A stretch of 64,000 nt of DNA, from contig JAWPMT010000001.1 of NCBI GenBank assembly GCA_033344775.1, positions 558,001-622,000 on the forward strand, in the 5' to 3' direction. The DNA is from Cytophagales bacterium (GTDB lineage: Bacteria > Bacteroidota > Bacteroidia > Cytophagales > Cyclobacteriaceae). A program made the translations under genes and the position numbers. Below, in pieces: positions 35,612-43,989 of this stretch. The notes under the pieces were generated by a model that ran no database searches, was not told the DNA's origin, and saw only the letters and a list, made by a program, of their open reading frames with translations. Position 1 is the first letter of the stretch, and every line of letters starts with the position of its first letter.

Positions 35612-35647
35612 CGATCATGATCATCATTTTGGAGACAATCATGATCG
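35612..35647. repeat. Inverted repeat CGATCATGAT / ATCATGATCG
   Basis: Ten-base perfect arms 16 bases apart, between the kinase and the beta-barrel gene, 11 bp after the barrel stop. It may be a terminator stem for the barrel gene (no good T-run) or an operator before the kinase gene. Confidence 0.5.
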
Positions 35648-35658
35648 CTTTGTTTAGT

Positions 35659-36342
35659 TTAACCAGCTTTTCTGGATAAGAAATATTGCAGGCCAATCCT
35701 GAAGGTATTTAAGTTTAAGGAAACACCGTAGTTATTGGACTCATTCTTTGGATCCCCCTGCTGGCCAAGATCGGTTTGAAGTGTGCTCTGTCTAAACTGG
35801 TAAAACAATTGGCCGACAGAAGTCTGAATTGCCCATTTATCTGAAATAAAGTAGGTCAATCCCGGAGAAACGGTCAGACTGGCATTGAATATATTTGATT
35901 CAATATCCTGGCCATCGTTATCATTCTTTTCTTTGCCAAAACCAATAGCAGCATCTACAGTGGTGGTTAGGTAAAGTTTATCTGTCAATTGACTGAATTT
36001 CCTGTAATATGGATTGATCGCAAACAAATTATTACGAGTGATGAATGTACTGGTCCGTGTACCGTTCGTAAAGCTGAAGCTCTTGTTGGTATTGCTCTGA
36101 TAGACCAACCCAACTCCAAATAAGGAATTATTCGTCGTAAACCAGCCAACCCGTGGAGCGATGAATATAAAATTGCCACGGTTTTCAAATTCACCTATTC
36201 CTCCAAACGTTCGGAAGTCTTCCGTGCGGGAATTCCCCGAAATATTAAAACTACCTTCAAGGAGTGAGTTGCTTTTCTCAAGTTGTGCATGACTAAAATA
36301 AAAGGAAAATACAGTGAGCATGGAAATGAGTAATTGTTTCAT
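35659..36342 (-). CDS. Outer-membrane beta-barrel protein
   Basis: With the start at 36342 (MKQLLISML) the product has 227 residues: a signal peptide ending in YFSHAQ and then a series of amphipathic beta strands with alternating pattern (FIFIAPRVGWF, NLFAINPYYRKF, LTVSPGLTYFI, SLNLNTFRIGLQYFL) and a final aromatic-rich strand. This is an 8-10 stranded barrel of the OMP_b-brl type. No ligand can be assigned. A palindrome lies in the divergent gap upstream (36450-36468). Confidence 0.75.
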   Translation of the reverse strand: MKQLLISMLTVFSFYFSHAQLEKSNSLLEGSFNISGNSRTEDFRTFGGIGEFENRGNFIFIAPRVGWFTTNNSLFGVGLVYQSNTNKSFSFTNGTRTSTFITRNNLFAINPYYRKFSQLTDKLYLTTTVDAAIGFGKEKNDNDGQDIESNIFNASLTVSPGLTYFISDKWAIQTSVGQLFYQFRQSTLQTDLGQQGDPKNESNNYGVSLNLNTFRIGLQYFLSRKAG

Positions 36343-36673
36343 TTGTTCGGTCATTTAATGGTTTTGTTCGGAGTTGTACACCACGGAAATTGATATTTGC
36401 TATATTTTTTTAACATATCAACCTCTCGTCTTTTGATAAAACCCCTATTAATGGTATTGATTACCATTTTGGAGTGATTTTCACTCTGTTCATGTATACC
36501 AATTGCAACTTAGGTGCCAATATGATTTTAGCGCTATGTTAGGACCTTATTTACATGCCATTTTCTTGTAACACTAAATCCGTTTTAGCCATCCTGCATC
36601 CCGATTCAGTAACAAAAGCCAACAACTCACTGACAAAGCATTAATAAAATTAGATTACGATCTATATTTAAGG
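36343..36673. promoter_or_regulatory. Divergent intergenic region with palindrome AATGGTA-N5-TACCATT
   Basis: The gap separates the barrel gene and the SPPH membrane-protein gene. The palindrome at 36450-36468 (7-base arms) is a candidate operator shared by the two. No TAnnTTTG box at a suitable place was found on the plus strand. Confidence 0.4.
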
Positions 36674-37867
36674 ATGGCTTCAACAATTGCATTAGAACAA
36701 CCACTTGCTCATGAAAGCACGCTTCGCCAACCAGCGATCGCTTTCGAACGAACACCTACTTATGTTTATGCGTCAGTTTTTGCTTCACTGAGCATCATTA
36801 TTGGACTAATCTGGGACATATCCTGGCATACCAGCATCGGTAGAGACGGCTTACTTTCTCCCCCTCATCTGGCCATTTACCTGGGGGCGGTCATTGCAGG
36901 TGTATTCTCCGGATTCAAAGTATTGAAAATCTCTTTCTGGGGCACTGGTGAAGAAAAAAGTGCATCGGTCAGGTTCTGGGGCATCTTTTATGGTTCGCTT
37001 GGAACCATGTTTTGCATCTGGGGGGCTTTTGCCATGCTTACTTCCGCTCCCTTCGACGATTGGTGGCACAATACTTATGGACTAGATGTTCAGATCCTGT
37101 CTCCTCCCCATACTGTTTTAGCATTGGGCATTATGTCCATTCAATTAGGTGCAGTAGTCAGCACGCTTTCACAGCAAAATTCTCTGGTAGGTGCATCCAA
37201 AGTTCAAAAGTTGTTGTTCATCATTGCATCTGGGTTATTGTTAGTTACACTGTTCACGCTGAGTTCAGAATATCTGGGCCGCCACGACATGCACCATAGC
37301 CTATTTTATCAAGTAGCCGCAGGTGTCTTTCCTGTTTATTTAGTAGCCGTAGCCCGGGCTTCCAAACTGAAGTGGGCAGCCACCTGGACCGCAATTGTTT
37401 ATTCCCTGATGCTTGGAAGCATGGTTTGGATCCTGCCACTATTTCCGGCAGAGCCACTACTGGGTCCAATCCGCAATCATATTTCTACTTATCAGGCATT
37501 TGAATTTCCCCTGCTATTGATCGCACCTTGCTTATTCATCGATCTGGTCCTGAACAAATTTGGTCACATCAATAAGTGGGCTCTAGCTGCGATGTTGTCT
37601 GTTACTTTCACTTTATTACTCTTGGCTGTGCAATGGCCTTTCGGCACCTTTCTCATGTCAGAAGGTGCCAGAAACTGGTTCTTTGGAACAGAATCCTGGT
37701 ATTTCGGGAGCAGTCCCGATTGGCAGTATCGTTTTGATTTCATGCCCTGGCGCCTACATTCAGGCCTGGACCTGGTCAAGGGAATCGCCATTGCGTGTGT
37801 CGTAGGCTTGTTCTCAGCCCGAGTCGGATTGGTTTGGGGTAAATGGATGACTAAGGTGCAGCGATAG
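36674..37867 (+). CDS. Polytopic membrane protein with duplicated D-x-x-W-H / SPPH motif
   Basis: A 397-residue inner-membrane protein with about ten helices. It contains the same motif twice: DISWHTSIGRDGLLSPPH (residues 48-65) and DDWWHNTYGLDVQILSPPH (128-146), each placing two His and an Asp at the mouth of a helix. The spacing suggests an internal duplication and a metal- or heme-binding site near the membrane surface; no named family is recognised. It is 143 bp upstream of a same-strand gene whose product carries two HLHP repeats, so the two are probably made together. The N-terminal 25 residues are soluble. Confidence 0.75.
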   Translation: MASTIALEQPLAHESTLRQPAIAFERTPTYVYASVFASLSIIIGLIWDISWHTSIGRDGLLSPPHLAIYLGAVIAGVFSGFKVLKISFWGTGEEKSASVRFWGIFYGSLGTMFCIWGAFAMLTSAPFDDWWHNTYGLDVQILSPPHTVLALGIMSIQLGAVVSTLSQQNSLVGASKVQKLLFIIASGLLLVTLFTLSSEYLGRHDMHHSLFYQVAAGVFPVYLVAVARASKLKWAATWTAIVYSLMLGSMVWILPLFPAEPLLGPIRNHISTYQAFEFPLLLIAPCLFIDLVLNKFGHINKWALAAMLSVTFTLLLLAVQWPFGTFLMSEGARNWFFGTESWYFGSSPDWQYRFDFMPWRLHSGLDLVKGIAIACVVGLFSARVGLVWGKWMTKVQR

Positions 37868-38010
37868 GGATTTATTAATTATCGCACCTGAATCAGGTCT
37901 ACTACTTTTAGAAAGGGTGACTACCGTGATGTTTTATCATGAAGTGGCCATCCGATAAAAACATTTAAAACTCATTGGAAAATACTTCCTGCGTCTCAAA
38001 GTCAATTATA

Positions 38011-39672
38011 GTGAGCAACATTATATCGTATAAAAAGTCCTTTCTGCTGTTTCTGTCGATCTTATTTCTAGGTCTTCCAATCACGCAAAGTCATGTAGGA
38101 AGCCCTGGAGTAGTCTTTGAAGGAACTGCAGGACCTTATTCTATCCTGGTCAGCGTGAACCCTCCTGACGTAATTCCTGGCATTGCCGAAATCTCTATCT
38201 ACGCATCCGATCCTGATATCACCAATATCCAGGTCAAACCTATCTATTGGGGTGTAGGTGATGAAGGCTCTCCCAAATCTGATCCCATGAATCCGGTTCC
38301 GGGAGTACCTGGACAATTTGAGGGCATCGTTTGGTTCATGAGTAGTGGCACAGCCAGTATCGCTGTGTACGTAGATGGCGAGAAAGGAAGCGGAGAAGCC
38401 GTAGTTCCGATCATGGCCTCAGCTACCGCACAGAAAGAAATGGATGCCAGCCTCGGATGGACATTAGCTGGGTTAGGAATTTTCCTGGTAATCTTAATGG
38501 TCACCATCATAAGTTCGTCTGTAGGATTGGGGATTGTTGAACCCGGCCAGGAAGGTGAAAACCTGAAAAGAAAGAAATTGATCGGAGGCATCGTGGCTAC
38601 AGCATTTATGGTCCTGATCTTGTATGGAGGTAAGAGCTGGTGGGACAGTGAAAGTGCTTCCTATAAAAGATGGATGTATCGACCTCCGCTGGCCAACACG
38701 TGGATAGAGCAAGAAAATGGTAGCAGGATCATGACATTTCAGGTCGACAGCTTATCGATCAAAAACCGGAACCGACTACCAATGAAATATATGGTACCGG
38801 ATCATGGCAAACTGATGCACATGTTCATCATCAAAGAAGGCACGCTCGATGTATTTGCACACTTGCATCCTAAGCGAGTAGATCCATTGACCTTCAAGGT
38901 CGAATTACCAGAAGTTCCTGAAGGAAGATATTATGTCTTTGGGGATATCGTTCGAAGAAATGGCTACACAGAAACGATTTCTGACACGCTGGATATTCCT
39001 GCCTTGATTGCCGAGGAACCGATCACACAGGACAGCACCTGGTATGATCCAGATGATACTTATATTGTGTCTACTGCTGTAGATCAGGAAGCGGATGACA
39101 ACCTTCCTTCAGACATATTGATTTGCGGTAAGCCCGGTGTGGAAACACCTCTGCTAGATGGTTCAACAGCCGTTTTCGAATATCAGCCGAATCAGTCGTT
39201 TATTGCTGGGAAAGTGTATCCGCTCACTTTCGCCATCAATGATCCGGAAGGCAATCCGGCAGAATTGGAACCATACATGGGTATGATGGGGCACGCCGTG
39301 GTTTTCCGTAAAGAAGGTGGTGTTTATGTGCATTTGCACCCGGTAGGCAATTATTCGATGGCCTCCCAGCAGATCATCGAAGACCGCATTGCCGAAGACA
39401 CGCCCAATCCAGTGATCGGACAAGAAGCAGATGTCTTTTATGACAGTGTTAATCAAGTGGTTACACAGTTAGCACTGCTTAGCGAAGCAGAACGCACGGA
39501 TATCCTGATGCAAGGCATGGAGCACACGGGTCTAGGAGAACATGAAGAACATGGTGCTACCGTTACTTTCCCCTATGCATTTCCACAGGAAGGCGATTAT
39601 CGGATCTGGATTCAAATGAAAAGAAATGGTAAAGTCCTGAACAGCAGCTTCGATGCGAAGGTGGTGTTGTAA
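38011..39672 (+). CDS. Membrane-anchored protein with two HLHP repeats (YtkA/FixH-like)
   Basis: No ATG lies before the signal peptide; a GTG at 38011 (MSNIISYKKSFLLF) is preferred over a TTG at 37975. Numbering from 38011: signal to about 28, an Ig-like FixH/YtkA-type domain (about 37-135), two membrane helices (about 148-175 and 190-206), then a large extracytoplasmic part with two similar halves. The first has HGKLMHMFII and FAHLHPKR (284-287), the second GHAVVFR and VYVHLHPVG (441-444); a His-Glu-rich EHEEHGATVTF segment follows. The repeated His pairs suggest metal binding, copper perhaps, but this is inference. Partner of the upstream SPPH protein. Confidence 0.7.
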   Translation: MSNIISYKKSFLLFLSILFLGLPITQSHVGSPGVVFEGTAGPYSILVSVNPPDVIPGIAEISIYASDPDITNIQVKPIYWGVGDEGSPKSDPMNPVPGVPGQFEGIVWFMSSGTASIAVYVDGEKGSGEAVVPIMASATAQKEMDASLGWTLAGLGIFLVILMVTIISSSVGLGIVEPGQEGENLKRKKLIGGIVATAFMVLILYGGKSWWDSESASYKRWMYRPPLANTWIEQENGSRIMTFQVDSLSIKNRNRLPMKYMVPDHGKLMHMFIIKEGTLDVFAHLHPKRVDPLTFKVELPEVPEGRYYVFGDIVRRNGYTETISDTLDIPALIAEEPITQDSTWYDPDDTYIVSTAVDQEADDNLPSDILICGKPGVETPLLDGSTAVFEYQPNQSFIAGKVYPLTFAINDPEGNPAELEPYMGMMGHAVVFRKEGGVYVHLHPVGNYSMASQQIIEDRIAEDTPNPVIGQEADVFYDSVNQVVTQLALLSEAERTDILMQGMEHTGLGEHEEHGATVTFPYAFPQEGDYRIWIQMKRNGKVLNSSFDAKVVL

Positions 39673-39705
39673 GTAATTGGTTGAAACTAAACACGCTTTC
39701 GAATT

Positions 39706-39777
39706 TTAAAACAGAAGCTTTAACGCGTTCGGAAACGCGACAATTCAGGTGTCCTCGTTAGTAAAACGAGGACAAGC
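39706..39777 (+). repeat. 72-bp double-hairpin repeat, copy 1
   Basis: Two stems in a row: CGCGTT-CGGA-AACGCG and GTCCTCGTT-AGTAA-AACGAGGAC. The same 72 bases recur at 42376-42447 in the same direction with four differences, all outside the stems. No T-run follows, so it is not a plain terminator; it lies 33 bp after a stop codon. Confidence 0.9.
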
Positions 39778-39893
39778 AGAAGTCCGTTTTCATGGGATTG
39801 TTTGCGAATTCCCATTCATAAACGGTCATTGATCGAAAACAAGCCTCAGGTCAAATAGATATATGCTATCTCGCATCACATTGAAAACGATGT

Positions 39894-40976
39894 ATGGAGA
39901 AGCATTCGAAAATGTCAGAATCTGAAAACTATCTATTCGTACGACAATTATTTCTACCTCTAGTAATGGCGGCGATGGTCCTGTTGACGAATTGTTCTTC
40001 GGGAGATGAGCCTATTATTGAAAAAGCAGATATCCCGGATCTTCCAACAACTCCTTATGGAATAGCAAGTGCAGACATCCTTTTTCAAGGACAACCCATT
40101 TCCTTCAAGGGCGTCAATGCTTTGCAAACTTTTGGCCTGGACGATTCTGACCTGATGGATCAATGGAACATCGAGATCGTAAGAGAATTCATCGGAAATC
40201 TTCGAGAACAGCCCATCGAAGGTGGAGCGATCCAGGCTTCCGATGGTGCCTGGTATCATCCGTTACAGCAAATCGTGGATCAACATCGAGCCAATGGTAG
40301 GGTGACTATTCTTTGTCCATTTGGCTGGGTCGATGAAAATGGAAATCAACAAAAGTTTACAGGTCTTAATCCACGACAACAAGGATTCTATGAAGCTTAT
40401 TCTACACGTATGAAAGCTATTGCTGAACACTTTGCCGGTCAACACGACGTTTGGCTGGAGGTTTGGAATGAGCCGTATCACTGGAATAATGAAAATGGCT
40501 ATACTCATGGGCGATGGTTGGCGGACATGGAAGACATGATCGATAACCTGAGATCTGTAGAAGGATTCACCAATATCATTGTGGTACCAGGAAATGAACA
40601 AGGGCAATCAGAAGACGCCTTGATTGAAGAAGCCACTAATTTGAAGGCAGGTCGTTATAATTTGTTATTCGATCTACATGCCTACGAAAAGTGGCTGATC
40701 AACTCAGATGTTACAAGCATCGGTAATCGGCTTGATGCGATACAAGCCGCTTCTATCCCCATTATTTTCGGAGAAATTGGTGTAGTGAATGTTGGCGACT
40801 TAATGGAAGTAGGTGCATTCCTGGAAGTCGCTGATAAAAAGGACATCTCGGTTATGGCTTGGTTATGGAACCGAAATTCTATAGATCGAAATTCACTTTT
40901 ATCTGACGATGGCCTTCCTAACAACAACAATAATCTCAACTGGGGATTAACTTATCAGGAATATCTTAGGAATTAA
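39894..40976 (+). CDS. GH5-type glycosidase (cellulase superfamily), lipoprotein
   Basis: The 360-residue product is a lipoprotein: a long N-terminal region, a hydrophobic core (LPLVMAAMVLL) and the lipobox LTNC, then a TIM barrel. The GH5 signatures are present: substrate-binding FKGVNALQTFG, acid/base Glu in EVWNEPYHW (Glu193) and nucleophile Glu in IIFGEIGVV (Glu294). Enzymes of this family cut beta-1,4-glucans, mannans and related chains; the exact substrate is open. It should sit on the cell surface or periplasmic face. Together with the next gene it is bracketed by the 72-bp repeats. The nearby GH17 genes act on other linkages. Confidence 0.88.
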   Translation: MEKHSKMSESENYLFVRQLFLPLVMAAMVLLTNCSSGDEPIIEKADIPDLPTTPYGIASADILFQGQPISFKGVNALQTFGLDDSDLMDQWNIEIVREFIGNLREQPIEGGAIQASDGAWYHPLQQIVDQHRANGRVTILCPFGWVDENGNQQKFTGLNPRQQGFYEAYSTRMKAIAEHFAGQHDVWLEVWNEPYHWNNENGYTHGRWLADMEDMIDNLRSVEGFTNIIVVPGNEQGQSEDALIEEATNLKAGRYNLLFDLHAYEKWLINSDVTSIGNRLDAIQAASIPIIFGEIGVVNVGDLMEVGAFLEVADKKDISVMAWLWNRNSIDRNSLLSDDGLPNNNNNLNWGLTYQEYLRN

Positions 40977-41038
40977 GTCAAAGGGGAACGGATCAGAATA
41001 ACCATCATAAAACTAATCCGTAGTTTGTTTCATTGATA

Positions 41039-42325
41039 ATGACCCAAAAGATCCCTGTCAAATTGTGTAGCTACTCTCGCTACAAAACATTGATCGACCA
41101 ACACTGTGAGGATGGTCTGCCAAGAGCTTCCATCTCTTTTGAAGAGGATCTGATCAATTTCCTGAAAGAACTACCGACGCATGAGGTTTCAGGGACTACT
41201 TCCATCAAATCTTTTGCTATGGACGTATGGCAGGAGACAGAGTTCATGACTCATTCGCATACATCAATGACCTTCAAAAAACCTGACGATGAGCGAATAG
41301 AAAGGAGTTTGTTCTGTTTTCAATATGACAAAAATGCATTACCTGTTGCTACCAAACTGGAAGAATTGTACCATGACAGTTGTCAAGTATTGGTGTTGGT
41401 CTACCAGCAAAGAGTACGACATGTCATCCATAGAGATACCGAATTGATAGATGCGGCCTATTGGGAAAGAAGGTGGAAGAATAAACAGAAGGTTACAACA
41501 TTTTCTGATTTTGTCTGTGAATCATTATCCAATGCATCTAGCAACTTTAAAGCCGTTTTGATCGATAAAGTGGAGAGTGAACAAGTGCTCAACAGACCAT
41601 TTAGGGGCCTATACACGCAGTATGTGAAAGCTGCAAAGAAATACACAGAGGGCCTTCTTGAAGTATCTTTCCTGGAAAAGAGCAATGAAGGATTGAATAA
41701 GGAACATCTGGATTATTGGGAATCTAAGCTCCGCCAAGACAGATTGCTTGCAAGTCAATTTATCGGAGATACGAGTAGCATGCCATACAGCCGTAAAGAA
41801 CTCAAGCAAATCATTCCACGGAGTATTTCATTAGGAAAGCTTCCATTCTGGTTACTCTACCGAAACCTTGATGAAGGACACATCATCGTCACGATGCCTG
41901 AGGGTAAGGGAAGTGCTGTATTTTTAGATGTATTGATAAGGACTTTTTTGTCCGTACAGGGAAAGATCAGGAGTGAAACTTATGAATTGAAAAAGACAAT
42001 CGAAGCGCGATTACAAGAAAATGTCGTCGCCTCTCCTGCCCCTCCTTCTCCATCCTCCTATCAATCGAAACCAGGTTCCAGAGCAAGGTATCAGGAAGCG
42101 ATGGCTCGGGCGCAGCAACAAAAAGAGCATGGAGTCAGTAGTCCTAAAATAACCAATAAAACAACACTTCCAAAAGGTAAAATCCGTCAAGAAGACCTCC
42201 CTGCTCAAATAGATTTCTTATTTCAATTTGAAGGGGCCAGGATTTTGAGTTTTGATCATTTTAAACAAAAATTCCTGGAGTATTATCCTCGTCTTTTAGA
42301 TAGAAGAGGTCCGAGACTGGTTTAA
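41039..42325 (+). CDS. Unrecognised soluble protein, 428 residues
   Basis: No signal peptide or membrane helix. The likely start is the ATG at 41039 (MTQKIPVKLC), two codons after a TTG at 41033. The first 310 residues look like a folded alpha/beta domain rich in aromatic and charged residues; then comes a Pro/Ser/Gln linker (SPAPPSPSSYQSKPGS) and a short C-terminal piece (EDLPAQIDFLFQFEGARIL). No family is recognised and no function is proposed. It follows the GH5 gene by 62 bp on the same strand and may be cotranscribed. Codon use looks like that of the neighbours. Confidence 0.65.
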   Translation: MTQKIPVKLCSYSRYKTLIDQHCEDGLPRASISFEEDLINFLKELPTHEVSGTTSIKSFAMDVWQETEFMTHSHTSMTFKKPDDERIERSLFCFQYDKNALPVATKLEELYHDSCQVLVLVYQQRVRHVIHRDTELIDAAYWERRWKNKQKVTTFSDFVCESLSNASSNFKAVLIDKVESEQVLNRPFRGLYTQYVKAAKKYTEGLLEVSFLEKSNEGLNKEHLDYWESKLRQDRLLASQFIGDTSSMPYSRKELKQIIPRSISLGKLPFWLLYRNLDEGHIIVTMPEGKGSAVFLDVLIRTFLSVQGKIRSETYELKKTIEARLQENVVASPAPPSPSSYQSKPGSRARYQEAMARAQQQKEHGVSSPKITNKTTLPKGKIRQEDLPAQIDFLFQFEGARILSFDHFKQKFLEYYPRLLDRRGPRLV

Positions 42326-42375
42326 AGAAGTTTAGCATGGTCATCTAAGCTTGGAAGTAATACCTTCTAAGACAT

Positions 42376-42447
42376 TTAAAACAGAAGTTTGAACGCGTTC
42401 GGAAACGCGACAATTCAAGTGTCCTCGTTAATAAAACGAGGACAAGC
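42376..42447 (+). repeat. 72-bp double-hairpin repeat, copy 2
   Basis: Same direction and 68 of 72 bases identical to 39706-39777; both stems are kept and the changes lie in the loop and spacers. It sits between the convergent ends of the 428-residue gene and the PorP-OmpA gene. Confidence 0.9.
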
Positions 42448-42483
42448 GAAAGATCTGGCAGCAATTCAAATGCTACCAAACGT

Positions 42484-43989
42484 CTATTGGCTTTCCGGAT
42501 GTTCAAACACAATCTCTACCCGCCTGTTTTCAGCGCGATTTTCATCTGTGTCATTTGGCACCAATGGTTCTTCTTCTCCTTTGCCCAGGAACTCCATGCG
42601 ATCGGGATCAGCTCCTAATTCGAATAGGATATCATAGATGGCCTGAGCTCTCAAAACGGATAGGCGTTGATTGAATCGTGTTGGACCTACATCATCCGTG
42701 TGGCCAACAATCTCGATGGTCAATTCAGAATCTTCCTCCATACGATCCATCACCTGATCAAAAACGTATTCATCTTCGATAATGGGCTCTGTATCCCCAA
42801 ACTCAAACCCAAAATGAATAATAAGGACATCCCTTGGTTCTTCATCGGCAATGGAATCGGTTTCCACCACTTGAACAGAATCCATCGGCACCACCGGCTC
42901 TTCCCTCCTTCTGGCAATCGATAACTCGTCTTCATCTTCATTGGGATTGGTCCGGCGGACCGGACGAGTAAACCTACGACTCGTGGGTTGATTCTTTTTA
43001 CGTTTTTTCTTCTTGGATTTGGCTTTAACTGGCTGCCGTACTTTCAACCCTACTTCAAATGCTCCCTGATGTGCTGCGTTGGCCAGCAAGGGTACATCAT
43101 AGCTTAATCCTAGTGAAAACACCTGATTATCCCATTGAAATCCTACCATCGCTCCTTCTTCCATTAGGTATTTCAGGAAGATATTCAGGCTTTGACCCCT
43201 CAAACGATTATCGTATTTCCGTAAGTCAATCCAGGTCACCAGGCCAGCATTCAGGCTGGTATTGCTTTGAACCTGCCATATCAACGCTTCGAGATAAACA
43301 CGCGAGTACTTTCGCTGCATGATCTGCTGTCCGATTTCCCCGGTGATATTGATGGGCAATGGGTCCTGCTGTTGAATAAAATCCTCTCTAGGCCGATTCA
43401 AATGAAATAACGCTGCCCCAAAATAAGTTTTGGGCATCGTTCTTTTGTCTACTTCCATGTATTTAACACCTCCACCAAAAGACAGATAATTGGTATTAAA
43501 ATCCTGAAAACCTTCTCCCTGCGCCATACCCGGATCAAAACCTATGCCCGGCAAGAATTGACTCCCGGTCGTCAACTCGCTAACATCAATTTGTCTTGAG
43601 AAATAATGCGCACTTGCTCCCAGAGCCAGTCGTTTGTATTTGCTCAAGTGAATATGATATCCATATTGAACCCCAAGCTGATTGGTCTGAAAGATACCTC
43701 CTGTTCCTTCCCGATCACTGGCAGCTTCTACTCCAACGGCAGACCAGGTTCCTTTTCGACGTAAAAACGGATATGATGCCTGTATATAGGCAGAATTGAT
43801 TTGAACGCCAGGTTGACTTTGCTGCGATCTATAAAGTGCTCCCAAACTGGCATAATTGGTCAACCCCAAATTAGCGGGGTTGACTCTAGGTTCCGCAAAT
43901 CGGTAGAGCGAGTACTGGGTGTACTGCGCCTGTACAGACCACATCGTAATTAAACAGGCTAAGGTGATTAAGGTCCTTCGCTTGCTCAT
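42484..43989 (-). CDS. PorP/SprF-type T9SS membrane protein fused to an OmpA domain
   Basis: The 501-residue product starts with a signal peptide (LACLITMWSVQAQ) and the PorP/SprF signature (QYTQYSLYRFAEPRVNPANLG), then a beta-barrel up to about residue 330. A basic linker (KAKSKKKKRKKNQPTSRR) and an acidic one follow, and residues 390-501 form an OmpA peptidoglycan-binding domain (EIVGHTDDVGPTRFNQRLS, GKGEEEPLVPNDTDENRAEN, RRVEIVF). SprF proteins serve export of type B cargo through the type IX system. Fusion with an OmpA domain would tie the barrel to the cell wall. The ATG overlaps the stop of the upstream M43 protease by four bases, pointing to a cargo and partner pair. Confidence 0.9.
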   Translation of the reverse strand: MSKRRTLITLACLITMWSVQAQYTQYSLYRFAEPRVNPANLGLTNYASLGALYRSQQSQPGVQINSAYIQASYPFLRRKGTWSAVGVEAASDREGTGGIFQTNQLGVQYGYHIHLSKYKRLALGASAHYFSRQIDVSELTTGSQFLPGIGFDPGMAQGEGFQDFNTNYLSFGGGVKYMEVDKRTMPKTYFGAALFHLNRPREDFIQQQDPLPINITGEIGQQIMQRKYSRVYLEALIWQVQSNTSLNAGLVTWIDLRKYDNRLRGQSLNIFLKYLMEEGAMVGFQWDNQVFSLGLSYDVPLLANAAHQGAFEVGLKVRQPVKAKSKKKKRKKNQPTSRRFTRPVRRTNPNEDEDELSIARRREEPVVPMDSVQVVETDSIADEEPRDVLIIHFGFEFGDTEPIIEDEYVFDQVMDRMEEDSELTIEIVGHTDDVGPTRFNQRLSVLRAQAIYDILFELGADPDRMEFLGKGEEEPLVPNDTDENRAENRRVEIVFEHPESQ

